From contig OX463778.1 of NCBI GenBank assembly GCA_949825025.1, forward strand, positions 47,330,829 to 47,394,828: a DNA stretch of 64,000 nt, given 5' to 3'. Positions 33,820 through 45,789 of the stretch are shown piece by piece. This DNA is from Siphlonurus alternatus (lineage: Eukaryota > Arthropoda > Insecta > Ephemeroptera > Siphlonuridae). The position numbers were made by a program, and so were the translations under genes. The notes beneath the pieces are model-generated. The model worked only from the letters and a program-made list of their open reading frames with translations, made no database searches and had not been told where the DNA came from. How positions within the stretch are numbered: position 1 is the stretch's first letter; every line of letters starts with the position of its first letter.

Positions 33820-34844
33820 TTAAAGTAGAGTGAGCGATTTCTTTTTTAGAATATTTTATTTTCTAAAAATATTTTAAGGGTAAGGTAAAGCCACCAATGT
33901 TAAAAAAAATCCCTCACACAAAAATTATGAAAAAAATTTAAAATGTTCTCCTCTACACCCCCTATCAGTAGCTAAAATATCAAGTATACAAATTCGATCT
34001 AGTTTTTGAGTTATGAATTTTTAAAGTTGACTAATTTAACATGGGATTTCCATTTCTCCACGTTAAAGTAGTCAACTTTAAAAATTCCTAACTCAAAAAC
34101 TAGATCGAATTTGTATACCTGATATTTTAGCTACTGATAGGGGGTGTAGAGGAGAACATTTTAAATTTTTTTCAGAATTTTTGTGTGAGGGATTTTTTTT
34201 AACATTGGTGACGTTACCTTACCCTTAACTCGCCCTCCATTGAGAAATGAAAACCAAAAAATTCCATCTCAAATAGCTTCAACACAAAAAATTCCCAAAG
34301 TTGATGTTTTGGAGGCCTTTAACATGCATCTTTATGGAACAGAAAACAGCTTTTTACTCCAACTTCGTCTGAACTATGGTACCAATTAAAAATTAAAAAA
34401 TACGTACGTAATCTATGATAAATTCTTTAATGGATTTTCAAATAACAAAATTTTTTTACAGAGCAGTTTTTCCGAAAAAATCTTGAAAATCCTTACGGGA
34501 ATTAACCCGCAAAAATTTCAATATTTTTTTTTCGAAAAAAAAAAAAAAAAAAGCTGTATAAAAAAAAAAAAAAAAAAATATTTGAAAATCCATTAAAGAA
34601 TTCATCATAGAATACGTACGTATTTTTTAATTGGTACCATAGTTCCGACGAAGTTGGAGTAAAAAGCTGTTTTCTGTTCCATAAGGATGCATGTTAAAAG
34701 GCCTCCAAAACACCAACTTTGGGAATTTTTTGTGGTGAAGCTATTTGAGATGGAATTTTTTGTTCATTTTTCAATAAAAGGCAGGTTAAACTATTTTTAG
34801 AAAATAAAATATTCCAAAAAATGGAATCGCTCACCCTACTTTAA
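33820..34844. mobile_element. TTAA-flanked fold-back element, family C copy 2
   Basis: TTAA at 33820-33823 and 34841-34844; the ends AGTAGAGTGAGCGATT and, in reverse, AGTAGGGTGAGCGATT match. Inner arms pair AATTCCATCTCAAATAGCTT (about 34260) with its complement near 34735-34760. It is the same family as 4356-5070 and is itself interrupted by family A at 33874-34228. Confidence 0.8.
33874..34228. mobile_element. TTAA-flanked palindromic MITE, family A copy 3 (nested)
   Basis: Near-perfect palindrome with TTAA at 33874-33877 and 34225-34228, inserted in the left arm of family C copy 2. The split host reads TTCTAAAAATAT-TTAA-CTCGCCCTCC, matching the uninterrupted copy at about 4396-4420. Confidence 0.85.
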
Positions 34845-36430
34845 TGGGGGGAAAAAAAAGGAGTGTAAAAAATGTGTGTGGACTACTTATGTAAACCATG
34901 AGCATGATGTGTAAATTCAATTCCAAAGATACTTAATCTAATTAGAATAAATTCAAAAGTTACTGAAATATACTTTGAACAAAAACAATGGATAAAAACT
35001 ATTCTTTCTTTTTCCTATTCTTCTTTCCCCGTTTTTTTAAATAATTGTCATACTTCATTCGCTCTCGTTTTGCAACTGACCAATCATGCGTTATAGAGAG
35101 CAGCCCAACAAGTCCAACAACCAATCATTTCACTTGCTATGCCTCACGCTCACAGCTCATCGAGCACTCCACACACGCTCCCCTCATATTGCGATTTAGC
35201 TCAATTTGGCTTGAGGAGGGTGTTTTTTAAGTGAATCTTATGCAAAATAATTCAATTGAACTTCGAACAACCTTACTTCACCAAATCTTTTGAAGACTTT
35301 TATTTTTCCTCTGTTTTCAAAGAGGCACATTTAATAATTAAAAAAGGGGAAGGGGAATGCATTTACAGGGCCGTGCAATATGGGTGGGAGAAATAAACAT
35401 TGACCAAAAAAGTGTTCTGGATTTGAAAGTAAATATTATTATAAATAATATATTTATAATAATTATTAATCTTTGAGCACTTTTATAGACAATGACTATT
35501 ACAACATGAATTTATTCATTTACAGTACGTTAACAGTAATTACTACTTCACAAGAGTACAAGAAATAATAAAAATTTAATATTGAGTAAACTATTACATT
35601 TTGCAGTCTTGTAAGCAGTAATACCTTTCTCTCTCACCTCTGTCAGTCTTGCACTCATGAGTAACTCACGTACGTAGCTCCAGCTTTCACGCATCACCAC
35701 ACTCCAGGAGGCTGGTTGGGATGGGAAGGACGGGCAAGCAGGGGTAGCTACGGCAAAATAATCTATTTTTTCTTCATCAGCAAAGCCAGCAAGCCTGCGC
35801 TCTTCTGTACTTCGCTCAGTTGGGTGGGATAGGAAAGAGAGAGAGAAAAGGGGATAAGGGAACTACCAGACCTATACTGTATGCAACAGTAGCATGAACT
35901 TACCATACACACAGACAATTTACATTATTCATTTAAGTCAATTCTGGCTAAACTTGGAAAAATTTCAGGCAATAATTTGTGGCTAAGGAAAAGAACTGTT
36001 ATACATCAATTATTCTATAAAACAGAAGATGTAAAAGTTACTGCGAGTGGTCTTTTATTAAAAATATTATAATACTACAGTCTATTTAAAAAAAAAATAC
36101 ACAACGTTAAGTGTCAAGTCGCCGTTTTCAGTTATGAAATGCAAGTAATAATGAACGGAAAATAGAAAATTTATAATTAAGTACCTAAACTGCACCTGGT
36201 TTAGTTTAAGAATCAAGTTTTTTTTTTAAATTTTGCATTAGATAGTTCAAATATTTGGAGACGCCTAATTTTATTGTGGAGATTGTAAGTTTCTATTGCA
36301 TTTACATTATGATAACTGTATCCACTTTTTTTTTTTTTTTTTTTTTTTTTTTGTGAATAATTTTTAACAACTGAAAGGGGAGACTTGCAAAAGTCATGTC
36401 TTCTGTACAGTAAATAATAAAGAATTATAT
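34845..36430. other. Intergenic DNA with one GC-richer patch
   Basis: 35630-35870 is locally GC-richer (GGAGGCTGGTTGGGATGGG; CCAGCAAGCCTGCGCTC), but no frame is open across it in a gene-like way. A poly-T run lies at 36327-36352. Confidence 0.4.
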
Positions 36431-36481
36431 ATAGCGATGGTGTTCCGTCAAAAACGACCAACTCTTTTTATCGCATCCTCT

Positions 36482-36626
36482 CAAAAACGACTAACTCGTT
36501 TTATCGCGAGCCGAGATGGTCGCTTTTGCACTATGGGTTTCCAGGTATAAAAAAAATGTATACTTGGAAACCCATAGTGCAAAACCGACCATCTCGGCTC
36601 GCGATAAAACGAGTTAGTCGTTTTTG
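36482..36626. repeat. 68-bp-arm hairpin with 9-nt loop
   Basis: Arms 36482-36549 and 36559-36626 pair with very few mismatches around AAAAAAATG. The left side also carries a partial duplication of the outer arm (36438-36480, GTTCCGTCAAAAACGACC). An (AT)n array follows at about 36640-36692. If transcribed from either strand it would form a long double-stranded RNA stem. Confidence 0.8.
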
Positions 36627-36638
36627 ACGGAACACTAT

Positions 36639-36690
<52 letters not shown>

Positions 36691-36697
<7 letters not shown>

Positions 36698-37165
36698 CAC
36701 ACACACACATACACATTTCTTATGAAAAATTATATTTTTGAACAAACAAAATGATTTCATAACAAATTCCACTGTATGAAACTTTTTTTTTTCCGCAAAC
36801 TACTGTATGTATAAAATGTACTGTGTGCATAAAATATAACCCTTAGGCTATTTTTTATTTGTCTTAAATCCAGTTAAATGTAGGTTTTCAATAGCAAGCA
36901 AACAGTTTCATAATTATTATTTTTTTATATTTCTTTTATCCATCCATACATGTGAGATAAAGATAAATATTCTGATGCTTCAATGTTATATAAACACACG
37001 AATCCCACACAGAAAAGTAGCACTCACTATGACCAATATGACGGTCACTTCTTCACAAATTACTCTTTCCACTCAGAAATTAAATAATAATTATAATAAT
37101 AAAAAAAGATCAACACACACCAATCAGAATAATAATGCCAGCTTCACACACCACACGCAGAAACT
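36691..37165 (-). promoter_or_regulatory. UG-rich segments downstream of TARDBP (sense strand)
   Basis: In the TARDBP sense direction 36716-36691 reads ATGTGTATGTGTGTGTGTAT, and shorter GTGTGTG runs occur near 37160-37110. TDP-43 binds UG repeats and autoregulates through its own 3' UTR in other animals. Whether the 3' UTR reaches 3.9 kb past the stop is unknown, so the role is speculative. Confidence 0.25.
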
Positions 37166-37214
37166 CCATAAGAAAAACAAAATATTTTATCTTGGTACTA
37201 ATCACCAGAAATAA

Positions 37215-37417
37215 TGTATACATAATGGCTTCTTAGTTAATTTAAATATTGTTTAACATGATTTACATACAGAAAAATGGGTTGTCAAATAGACACACTT
37301 TAAAAATATAAAGCGAACCGATTGCTCCTTAAAATTTGGTTTTGGTTTTGCTAATATGTTAAATATTATTTGTAAGAAAGCTAGCTGACTATTTTTATTT
37401 TATACTGTACTTTCTTT

Positions 37418-37465
<48 letters not shown>

Positions 37466-40400
37466 CATCATATGCCGTACCATTATTATGATCATTATAT
37501 TAATTATTATTTGAAATATTACATTTATTACAATGTATTGCTGTGTATAAGCTAGGCTTATATCTTTTGTAGGAATAATTTCATGATAGTTAATTTGACA
37601 GCATAAATTAATAATTACGAACAAAGCGTTTAGTTAAAGGTCATTTTATTAAGTAAAACTTTACTAAAACATATTTTTAATATTCATACTTGCAATTGTA
37701 AATTTTAAATTAGAATATTAAACATTTATCAACAAGGTTTAAAAACAAAAAATTGTTTCGTAATTATCATAATTCAACATTAAAAATCATAGTGATAAAT
37801 AATTTCTACAGGTAGTTAAATTTAATATAATGAATTTTATTGAAGATTTTAAAGCAATAAAAAATAAAAATGATATTATTCCACTCACCAAAAACAACCA
37901 AACAACCCAAATTTTCTTTCATTTGTAACAACAGAAAAATTCTGAATAATAACTTGATTTCACACTTAGTTAATCATTAATACACATACACTACTAACAT
38001 GAGACAATTATAGTTCATACTTTTACTTTTATGCTTTCTTTCTCTCGTCTTTATCACCTAGGTACATTGATGTCATGTGAGTGACTTCTACCTGCACCAC
38101 ATCCCCTCATTCAACTATAAATTCTTTTCTTCCCTTTTTCCTTTTAAAAACATCGCAAGTGCGAATACTCGTGCTATAAACACTGACCATGCAAAGTCAG
38201 CTCGATTAATAATTTTAAATTTACTTGCGCATACACATATGGCATATTATATTATTTCACAAGATTTTTAAAGTAACATCCATGGGAAAAAAATTGAACC
38301 TGACAAAGCTATCGTTCATAAAAACAAACAAACAAACATTATTAACAACTCTCCATAAAATAATCATAAATCATTGAAACAAGTTTGCAATGAATGTTTT
38401 TTTTTTTTTTCTCTTATTATTATTTACTTATTTTACATATTAGCTGCATTGCATGGTCTTGTGTCAGTAATAACAATGCTCTCAAATGTGTAAGATTTAT
38501 ACAAACAACTTCAAACACTAGTTTAAATTGAAAACAGAATTTACAAGTGCTGGCACTACATGAAATAAAAATATTAAAAAAAAAAATATTGTTATTTGGT
38601 TTTCATTAAATTATTCTATCTCTTTTTTTGTTTTGTTTTACCTCAATCCCTTCAGTCACACCTTAATAATACATTATTATAGCAATCTTGTACTTTAGTG
38701 TGAATGGAGTCTTGCAATAGGTAAAGGCCATGATTTTCGCTGGGATATTAACATGATAAACATAATATCATTTATTTATTTATATTTTGTTTTTCCAGAA
38801 AAATAAAGTAGCCTCAAAAATTTTATTTGTGACTTAATGATTGATTAGTTCTAATGATTGTATTTACAGATAACTATTAACTTTTAGAGGGTAGTGTTTG
38901 AAACCACGGGAAAAATCACCATGAAAAGATAATTATTTATGTAGAGATAATAAAAATGATTTGGTTTTTCTATTCAACAATTCCAGTGGTTTTGAATGAG
39001 TTGAAATTCATTTGATGAGACTGAGTTTTCAATGTAATGGGGGAAGTGTACTAAAAAGAAAAAAAAAATTAAGCAGATGGATCTTATTTAACTGATAATA
39101 AAATTGTTTGTTTTACGTTTCTATTTCTATGATGATTTCTTAATTCTTGAGAATTTATTGAAGATCAAAGCAGGAAATTTGGTTTTAAATGCCCGATAAG
39201 ACTCTTTTGCAATAAAATGTCACTTTCCTGTATCAACAAACACACGTGAGTAGCCTGAGGCTATGTGGAACAAAGGTAAATGCTTGTTTACATAAAAGAA
39301 AATGATATCATATCATTCATAATGAGGGTTGCCTATGTAGCTTTGCATCAGGAGTTTTTTAACCAGATTTCTTGCTTGGATAGTTAAAAAATTCCCAAAA
39401 ATCAACAACTCACTGTATAAACGTAAATAAACATAAATTTAAGTGGTTTTTGAAAATTAGAACTTCCCCATTAGCATGTCTTTGTAAAAGAAAATAAATA
39501 AATAATTTAAATAACTTTCAATTTGTATTTTTTTTTTAAATTAAAAATTAAAAGTGAATCATAAAATTGGAAAAAACAAAACAAACAAAAAAAAAAAAAA
39601 AAAAACAAAAAAAAATACTTCCAAGTTTTTTTTTGCACTGGCTAGAGTTGTTGGTACTCTTTCAGAGTAAAAGATAAAAAGAAAAAGAAACAGGCTTTTC
39701 TGGGTTCAACCCAATACAGCTACATTACTAAATATATTATAATTTAAATATATATAATTATTTTCTTCTTCTAAAGAAAAGATTTTTACAACTTATTACT
39801 GTGGCTATTACTAGCATATTTTTATATCAATAAGTACTACTTTTTTTAGCACAGAAATTAAAACTTTACATCAATAACATTTTTTTTTTTTTTTTTTTTT
39901 GTGTGTGAGGCATTGTATTATTATAATACATAATTATTTAAACAAATATTTATCATGAAATATATATATTAATATTATTATTTTTCGTAAAAAGATCTCA
40001 AATTTCTCTTTCCTGTCATTCTTATAAATAAACAAACACGCCTCAGTTGTCTCTGTGTAAAAATGATATTGTGTACACCAAAGGTACACAATGATCAGCA
40101 TTCATGCCGAGATTGAATCGTACAATTTTCATGATAAGTTGCTAGTAAAACACTTTTAAATAAATTAAATAAGTCCAAGATAGAGAGAGGGAAAAAAATG
40201 AACATAGGAATGGAAAACAAATGATGTTATGAAGAAATACAAACTTAAGTACAAGAACAATATAACATAAGATTTGGGTTTTGATCAATCTATAACGGCT
40301 ATTTTTTGTAGTATTAAGTGTTTTACTAGCTTTTGAGTCAGGGAGAAAATAAAAGAAAAGTTCATGATCCAAAAGAAAAGAAATATTAGTCTTGTCGTAA

Positions 40401-40567
40401 CAATTAAGAATTCAATTTATAAAAATAAAGGTATAACAAAAAGACTAAAAAGAGAGAGAAAGAGTCTTTTATAAAAGGTTTGAGGTTTTTATAATGAAGT
40501 CAACTTTTAAATTGCTTGGGTCATGATCTTCACCTATATCTTTCCCAAAGTGTAATGAATGAATCAA
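37215..40567. other. AT-rich region 3' of TARDBP, possibly part 3' UTR
   Basis: Many homopolymer runs (poly-T near 37418-37452, 38396-38410, 39882-39900; poly-A near 39587-39605). No exon seen. Several TTTATT (minus AATAAA) words exist, so the 3' UTR end cannot be chosen. Confidence 0.4.
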
Positions 40568-43500
40568 TTAAACGTCATACTTTAGGAAACTCCCTCCCTT
40601 ATTATCTCTCTGTGGCCATGAGCCACCCCCGGGACCTTGGTTGCCAGAGCCTGGTCCTCCAGAGTTCTCTCCTCCTCCTCCACCTTGGCTCATCCAGCTG
40701 AGGAAGCCTGAGCCTCCTGCTCCTTGGCCCTGTGTGCCACCTCCCCCTCCCCCCTGGCCAGGGGCTACATTACCCTGGGTGACCGCCTGCCCACCACCCT
40801 GGCCTCCCGTGTTGCCGGCAAACTGCTGCGGGTTGCCAAACCCCTGCCCTGGACCACTATCCTGTCCTGCTTGTGCACCCTGCAAGTTCCCAATCAAGCC
40901 CCAACCAGCTTGGTTTAGAGCAGCTGCAACAATTGCTGGGTTCATTGGTAGAGTTGAGAGGTTCATTGCGCTCAACCCAAGAGGGTTGTTCATTCCTTGT
41001 GTGGCACCTGGTGGACCCTGCCCACCCCCTCCTGCTCCCATGCCTCCAGTTATACCAAGTGCTTGTAAGTTGGGCATATCTATGTTGCCACGGTTGCCTG
41101 GCATTGCCTGGCCCCATCCTCCTCCTGCACCTCCTCCTCCCCCCATTCCCATTGCTGCTACTGTACCTTGATAAGGTCCTTGATTGAACGGCCCACCAGG
41201 CATATTTTTGGGGTCATTTGCTCTGCCACCACCCCCACCTATATTACTTCCATAAGGTCCCCCACCCCTATCAATGCCTCCTCCCCCTCTACCTCCTCCA
41301 CCCCCAGAGCGACCTGGATCTGTCTTTGGGGCAGCATTGCTGACATGTACAGACACACCCTTTATGATGTGGTCTTCTCCACACAGGCTCTGGGCAACCT
41401 CAGGGTCCAGAAAGGTGACAAATGCAAATGCTCGAAAGGGTTTGGGAATGAACACGTCTGTGACTTCCCCAAACTTAGAGAAGTACTCACGCAGGTCGTC
41501 GGCTTGCATGTCTTCTGTACAGCGGCCTACGAACACCTTGCAAGGAACTTGCTGAATTTGTCCTTCCTGAAAGACAAAATAAGTTAGAAACCAAATTAAA
41601 CATTTAAACTTGAATTTTTTCTGAATTTTTCATTATTATTTATTACCTAATGCTAAATTTTATAATTTTTAGTTGTAAGTAAAATCAAAGTGTAAGAGAT
41701 TAGAAGATATTTAATGTTTATGTTTTGACATGTAGTAAACATGATTACCTGATTAGTCAGTTTTGCCTCACATTTAGGTGAATTTTTCAGTTCATTATAA
41801 CTAAATCCAAGCAAGATTAACTGTGATAGTTTCAGCAAAATATGTTTAAGCTACCTTTGAGTTTGGTATCTTGACGTCACACCACCGGCCGTCGATCATG
41901 TGTCGTTGAGCCAGCACTCGCATCTGTGACTCGTAGCTGCCAAATCTGATAAATCCAAAACCCTTGGACTGTCCTGTTTTGGAATCTTTCTTCACCTGAA
42001 AGTAAGCAATTTCATGAAATTACATTTTAAAATACATGTTAAATAATTTTACTATCTCTATTTCTATTCCCAAGAAAATAATACAGAAAATTATAATTGT
42101 AATTAATATATAATTATCATAAATGATAATTTATGCTGACAACTGTTAAAAGTGCAATAATTAGAAGATAAAAACATTAAATAAAGCCTCATTTTAAAAA
42201 TAATAAAAATATAATAAAAAGTTAACAATTTACAGAGATTGCCATTAATTCAGGGTCGATTAGGTGGATGGCATACCAACAACTTGGCTAGTCTATCATT
42301 GATAAGATCTATTGGTTCTTTATGTACTCAATAGTACCACAAGCATGCAATATACAGTAAAAATTTGTTTGTTGCGACATATATATGGATAAGAACTTCC
42401 ATCTTATTATAGTTTAAATCTTTAAGAGTTTGACAGGGTTCGTGTCATCATCCATTTGTAAATTCAAAGTAATTTGCAATATATATTTTCATATGTACCT
42501 AAATGCTAGGGATTGAGAAATGTTATATAAATTCACAAATTTCATTGACTTCCATAACACAGCTTTCAACAAGAAATAAATACATTTAAAGGAGGAGAAC
42601 AGCTTCAATTTTTGTAATTTTATCGATTTTTAGTAAATGTCAAACTTATTAATGTACTACAAAAATGTCACCACTCTTCTAGGAGTTTGAGCCTGTCCCG
42701 ACGGTTGACATTAAAAAAAAGGGTGAAGGCAAGTGGGGCTTATGTCATCACATGCATGCGCATCAGCGCTGCCGGGGTCCTGCAGCTGCTGCGTGTGTGC
42801 AGACGTCACGACATAAGCCTCACTTCACTGCTGAAACTCCTAGAAGGTATAGGGTGTACACTTCATTCAAATAAAATATCCAAACTGGCTATGCTTTAAC
42901 ATGGGCAAATCATACTTTTTTTACTTGAATGGAGTTTACTATTTCACTACATTCTGCAGAATATTGTATTACCTGTGCCATTAGGACTTCACCATAAGAC
43001 TCAAAATACTCCCGAAGCTGCTGCTCTGTGGTTTTCCACGGAAGGCCGAGGACAATAAGATCAGAGCATTTTTGCTTGGACTCCATTCTTTTTGTCTTGG
43101 CTGTTGAGTTCTCCAGGTGGTCGTCAGATTTTCTCTTGTTTTCTAAAGGCAAATAAATAAATAAAGTTAGATAAATAAATATTCAGAGGCTGCTTGACTT
43201 GCAAAAGTTAAATCACTTTATACATTTTATTATCATGATTGTGTATATCACAACATACTTACAGTAATACAACTACTGTACAATATGTTACAGAGTGATT
43301 TGCTGACTCAAAATGATGAGCATTTTTTATCACTTAAAAATCAAACTTGTGGTGACATTAATCTTTGAGTCACTTGCCTGAGGCGATAAAAGCTAGCTTT
43401 TCGAAATTTATTATTATTTTTTAATCATAAAATATTGACAACAGAGAGCATCAACAGACCTCCGTGTCTTAAGGCAAGAAAATTTAACACAATTTCATTA

Positions 43501-44565
43501 GTTTTCATATTTTCAAGGATGTTAATGCCACTGTTATGCATGTATTGTGTTGCTGTGACACAATACATGTGACCATCCAAAGACTTTTACTTCTACGTCC
43601 GAAATTTGAGAAAAAAAATTTAAAACAACACGGGGTCTGGGGACAGTAATGCTACTGTTCTTTGTAATAAATGTGTGATGATGGTGCTACTATTCCCAGA
43701 CCTACTGATAGTGTATGAAGTTCTGAAAATTTTGGTCACATTTCTAGTCATACATAAGTCACAGAGGTTTCTGATAGTCTCTACTCTAGAGCAACAGTGG
43801 AAATAATTGAACATTCAGAAATATTTCTCAGTTTTCTGGCTCCGATTTCAGGTCTCCGATAGTCTCTGTATGCATATAAACAGATTCGATTTACTTTGAC
43901 CTTTCTCTAAATCGTACTTAATAGTCATGAATGTATCAACAGGAATTTGACTTATTATCGTGAAAAAAACAACAAAAAGAACAATCAATCAATTTTCGAG
44001 AGAAACATTGAATAAGTAAATTCAAAATAAATGTCACTGGTGAAAACAATTGAAGCTCATTTTTCCTTTTAGCACTTGCAACAGTTGCAACTTGCATGAT
44101 CGCGGAGACCTCGATCGTCTCACTGTGAACACTTGCCTCTTGCAAACAACACCATTAATTAACGATCCAAATAGCAGGGTCGTGACAAAATGCCATACGG
44201 CCCATACACCTCTGTGAAGATAGATTTATTATGGTTTCATAACAGATGGAATGGGGCGTGGTAGCCATATTGTTTGTGGGAGGGAACTGCGTCATGTAAA
44301 GTTTTTTTGTCTCGACATGAATTTTACCTTTAGGAAATACACAGTAATAGACTGCATTTCCCCATCCTGTCTCTGGCGCGTGTAATCTGCCATCAACAAG
44401 ACGCACACCTCGCATGGCACGGGAGTCTGGATTACGATACTTGAGTCCGCAGGTGCCAGGGTAGGCAGCAGAGAGAGTGGAGAGCAACAGTGTGCCATCA
44501 TCTTCTGCTGGCAGCTCAATGGGCTCTTCACCTTCATCTTCAGCCACTTGCAAATATGAAGTCAT
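40568..44565 (-). CDS. TARDBP: TDP-43 orthologue (TAR DNA-binding protein)
   Basis: Four coding exons, 44565-44328, 43142-42973, 41995-41855 and 41566-40568, join in phase to 515 residues. Residues 1-80 match the TDP-43 N-terminal oligomerisation domain; a basic ENKRKSDD...TKRMESK stretch matches the nuclear localisation signal. RRM1 (about 94-185) contains [20 protein letters not shown] and GFGFIRF. RRM2 (about 190-270) contains [19 protein letters not shown] and FAFVTF. The C-terminal ~245 residues are Gly-rich with a short helix-forming island, [18 protein letters not shown], matching the conserved region of the vertebrate prion-like domain. TDP-43 is a mainly nuclear UG-repeat RNA-binding protein controlling splicing and mRNA stability. 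The tail makes it about 100 residues longer than human TDP-43. The start is supported by domain alignment. Confidence 0.97.
42660..42852. mobile_element. Inverted-repeat element in a TARDBP intron
   Basis: CTAGGAGTTTGAGC at left pairs with CTGAAACTCCTAG at right; inner arms pair GGGGCTTATGTC with GACATAAGCCTC, around a GC-rich centre (GCATGCGCATCAGCGCTGCC). It lies in the intron between the two RRM1 exons. Confidence 0.6.
43143..44327 (-). other. First coding intron of TARDBP
   Basis: Largely unique AT-rich DNA. AGACCTCCGTGTCTTA at 43458-43473 matches the terminal repeat of the element at 27918-28183, and TCTGATAGTCTCT/TCTCCGATAGTCTCT words (43770-43790, 43855-43868) suggest decayed relatives. 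Confidence 0.4.
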
Positions 44566-45789
44566 CTTTTAACTTATTTTTAGTTTTAAACGACAATGAT
44601 CCTACCACACACACGCAATTTTCTGTCTTCATTCAGCGTCCATTTACTCCAAGCCAAACATTCTGCTGTCAAGATAAACACAATGCATTATGGGAATAAA
44701 ACGTTTTTGTTTTTTTGTTGGCCAGAACTATTCGCACCACTGCGGTGCAAATTTAGTTTGAGAACGCTATTCGCACCGCAGTGCGAATAACGTAATTAAT
44801 TATTATTTACACCGCAGCGGTGCAAATAATAAAAGTTACCAGCGCTATTTGCACCAGGTCTTTTTAATCGGAAGAAACCGGAAAGCGAAACGTGATTTAT
44901 AATTATAATGATTACATATTATATAATATAAAATAAAAATTAAATTGCAAAATATTAAAAAGTTTCCCCACCCGCGGGAGTCGAAAACCAGCAACGTAGC
45001 AAGGATTTTATATGTATGGATATATACTCTATATATCAATAGCAAAACTATTCACTGAGCCAAACCCCCTCCACCCTCCACTTACTTAGCCTGGCTCTGC
45101 CAGGGTTAAAAGTTGCGACTTTGGAGTTGCGACTTAATTCTGTTTAGGCGCAAAACAGAAAGCTCGTAGTTTCAGCCTCTGAATTTAGGGGTGTATCCTT
45201 GTAAAAAAAAAAATAAAAAAAAAAAAATGGCAGACATCCCATTGGTTACTGTTGTAACCACCACCCACTTCCTCCTCATGACTGTGCCTCACCGACGGCA
45301 GTAACATCACCTATCAATATACATACAAAATCCTTAATTTCTATACTGCTATTCGCACCGTGCGGTGCGTATAGCATTCGCACCGCTGGGTTGCGAATAG
45401 TTCCTTTTTGGCCTGCCCCTGCCTTTTTATCGGAAGTACCAACATTCAAAGTTTATTCCCAGAAGCATAGCCAAAGATAACTTTGAAATTATAACGTAAA
45501 AATCAAAATTTTTGAAATAAATAAGAAATAAAAATGCATTTTGCTACTATTAATTTAATTTTTACAGATTATAATAAAATTTTTAAATTTAATCAGTAAA
45601 ATTCAGTTTATTTTAAATTTTTGTCATATTGGCTAAGAAAATCATCATTCATCATTTCAATTTTTCAATCGGAAATCATCGTTTTTGGTCGTGGTCGGTC
45701 GTGGTTTTCCAATATTTTCGTGGCAATGCACTCAAAATTTGGAGTTTAGTTATTTTTCTGCCTGTTATTGCTTGTAATCAAATATAGTC
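44566..45789. promoter_or_regulatory. Divergent TARDBP/LPCAT3 intergenic region
   Basis: The start codons of the two genes are 1.2 kb apart, pointing outwards. Unique promoter-like DNA adjoins each (about 44566-44708 and 45420-45789); the middle is taken up by the inverted-repeat element at 44717-45413. No TATA box was assigned. Shared regulation is possible but not shown. Confidence 0.45.
44717..45413. mobile_element. Inverted-repeat element with five TTCGCACCGC palindromes
   Basis: The left boundary GTTGGCCAGAACTATTCGC resembles the reverse of the right boundary GCGAATAGTTCCTTTTTGGC. Five imperfect palindromes lie at 44731-44750, 44770-44787, 44806-44826, 45351-45372 and 45376-45398 (for example TTCGCACCGCAGTGCGAA). 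The middle includes CCACCCACTTCCTCC shared with other dispersed repeats. Confidence 0.55.

Noticed and set aside
35630..35870. Possible exon in a GC-richer patch
   Set aside because: No frame with splice sites and coding character on either strand.
40641..41171. 176-residue plus-strand ORF rich in Pro
   Set aside because: It is the exact antisense of the Gly-rich TARDBP tail; poly-Pro arises from reversed Gly codons.
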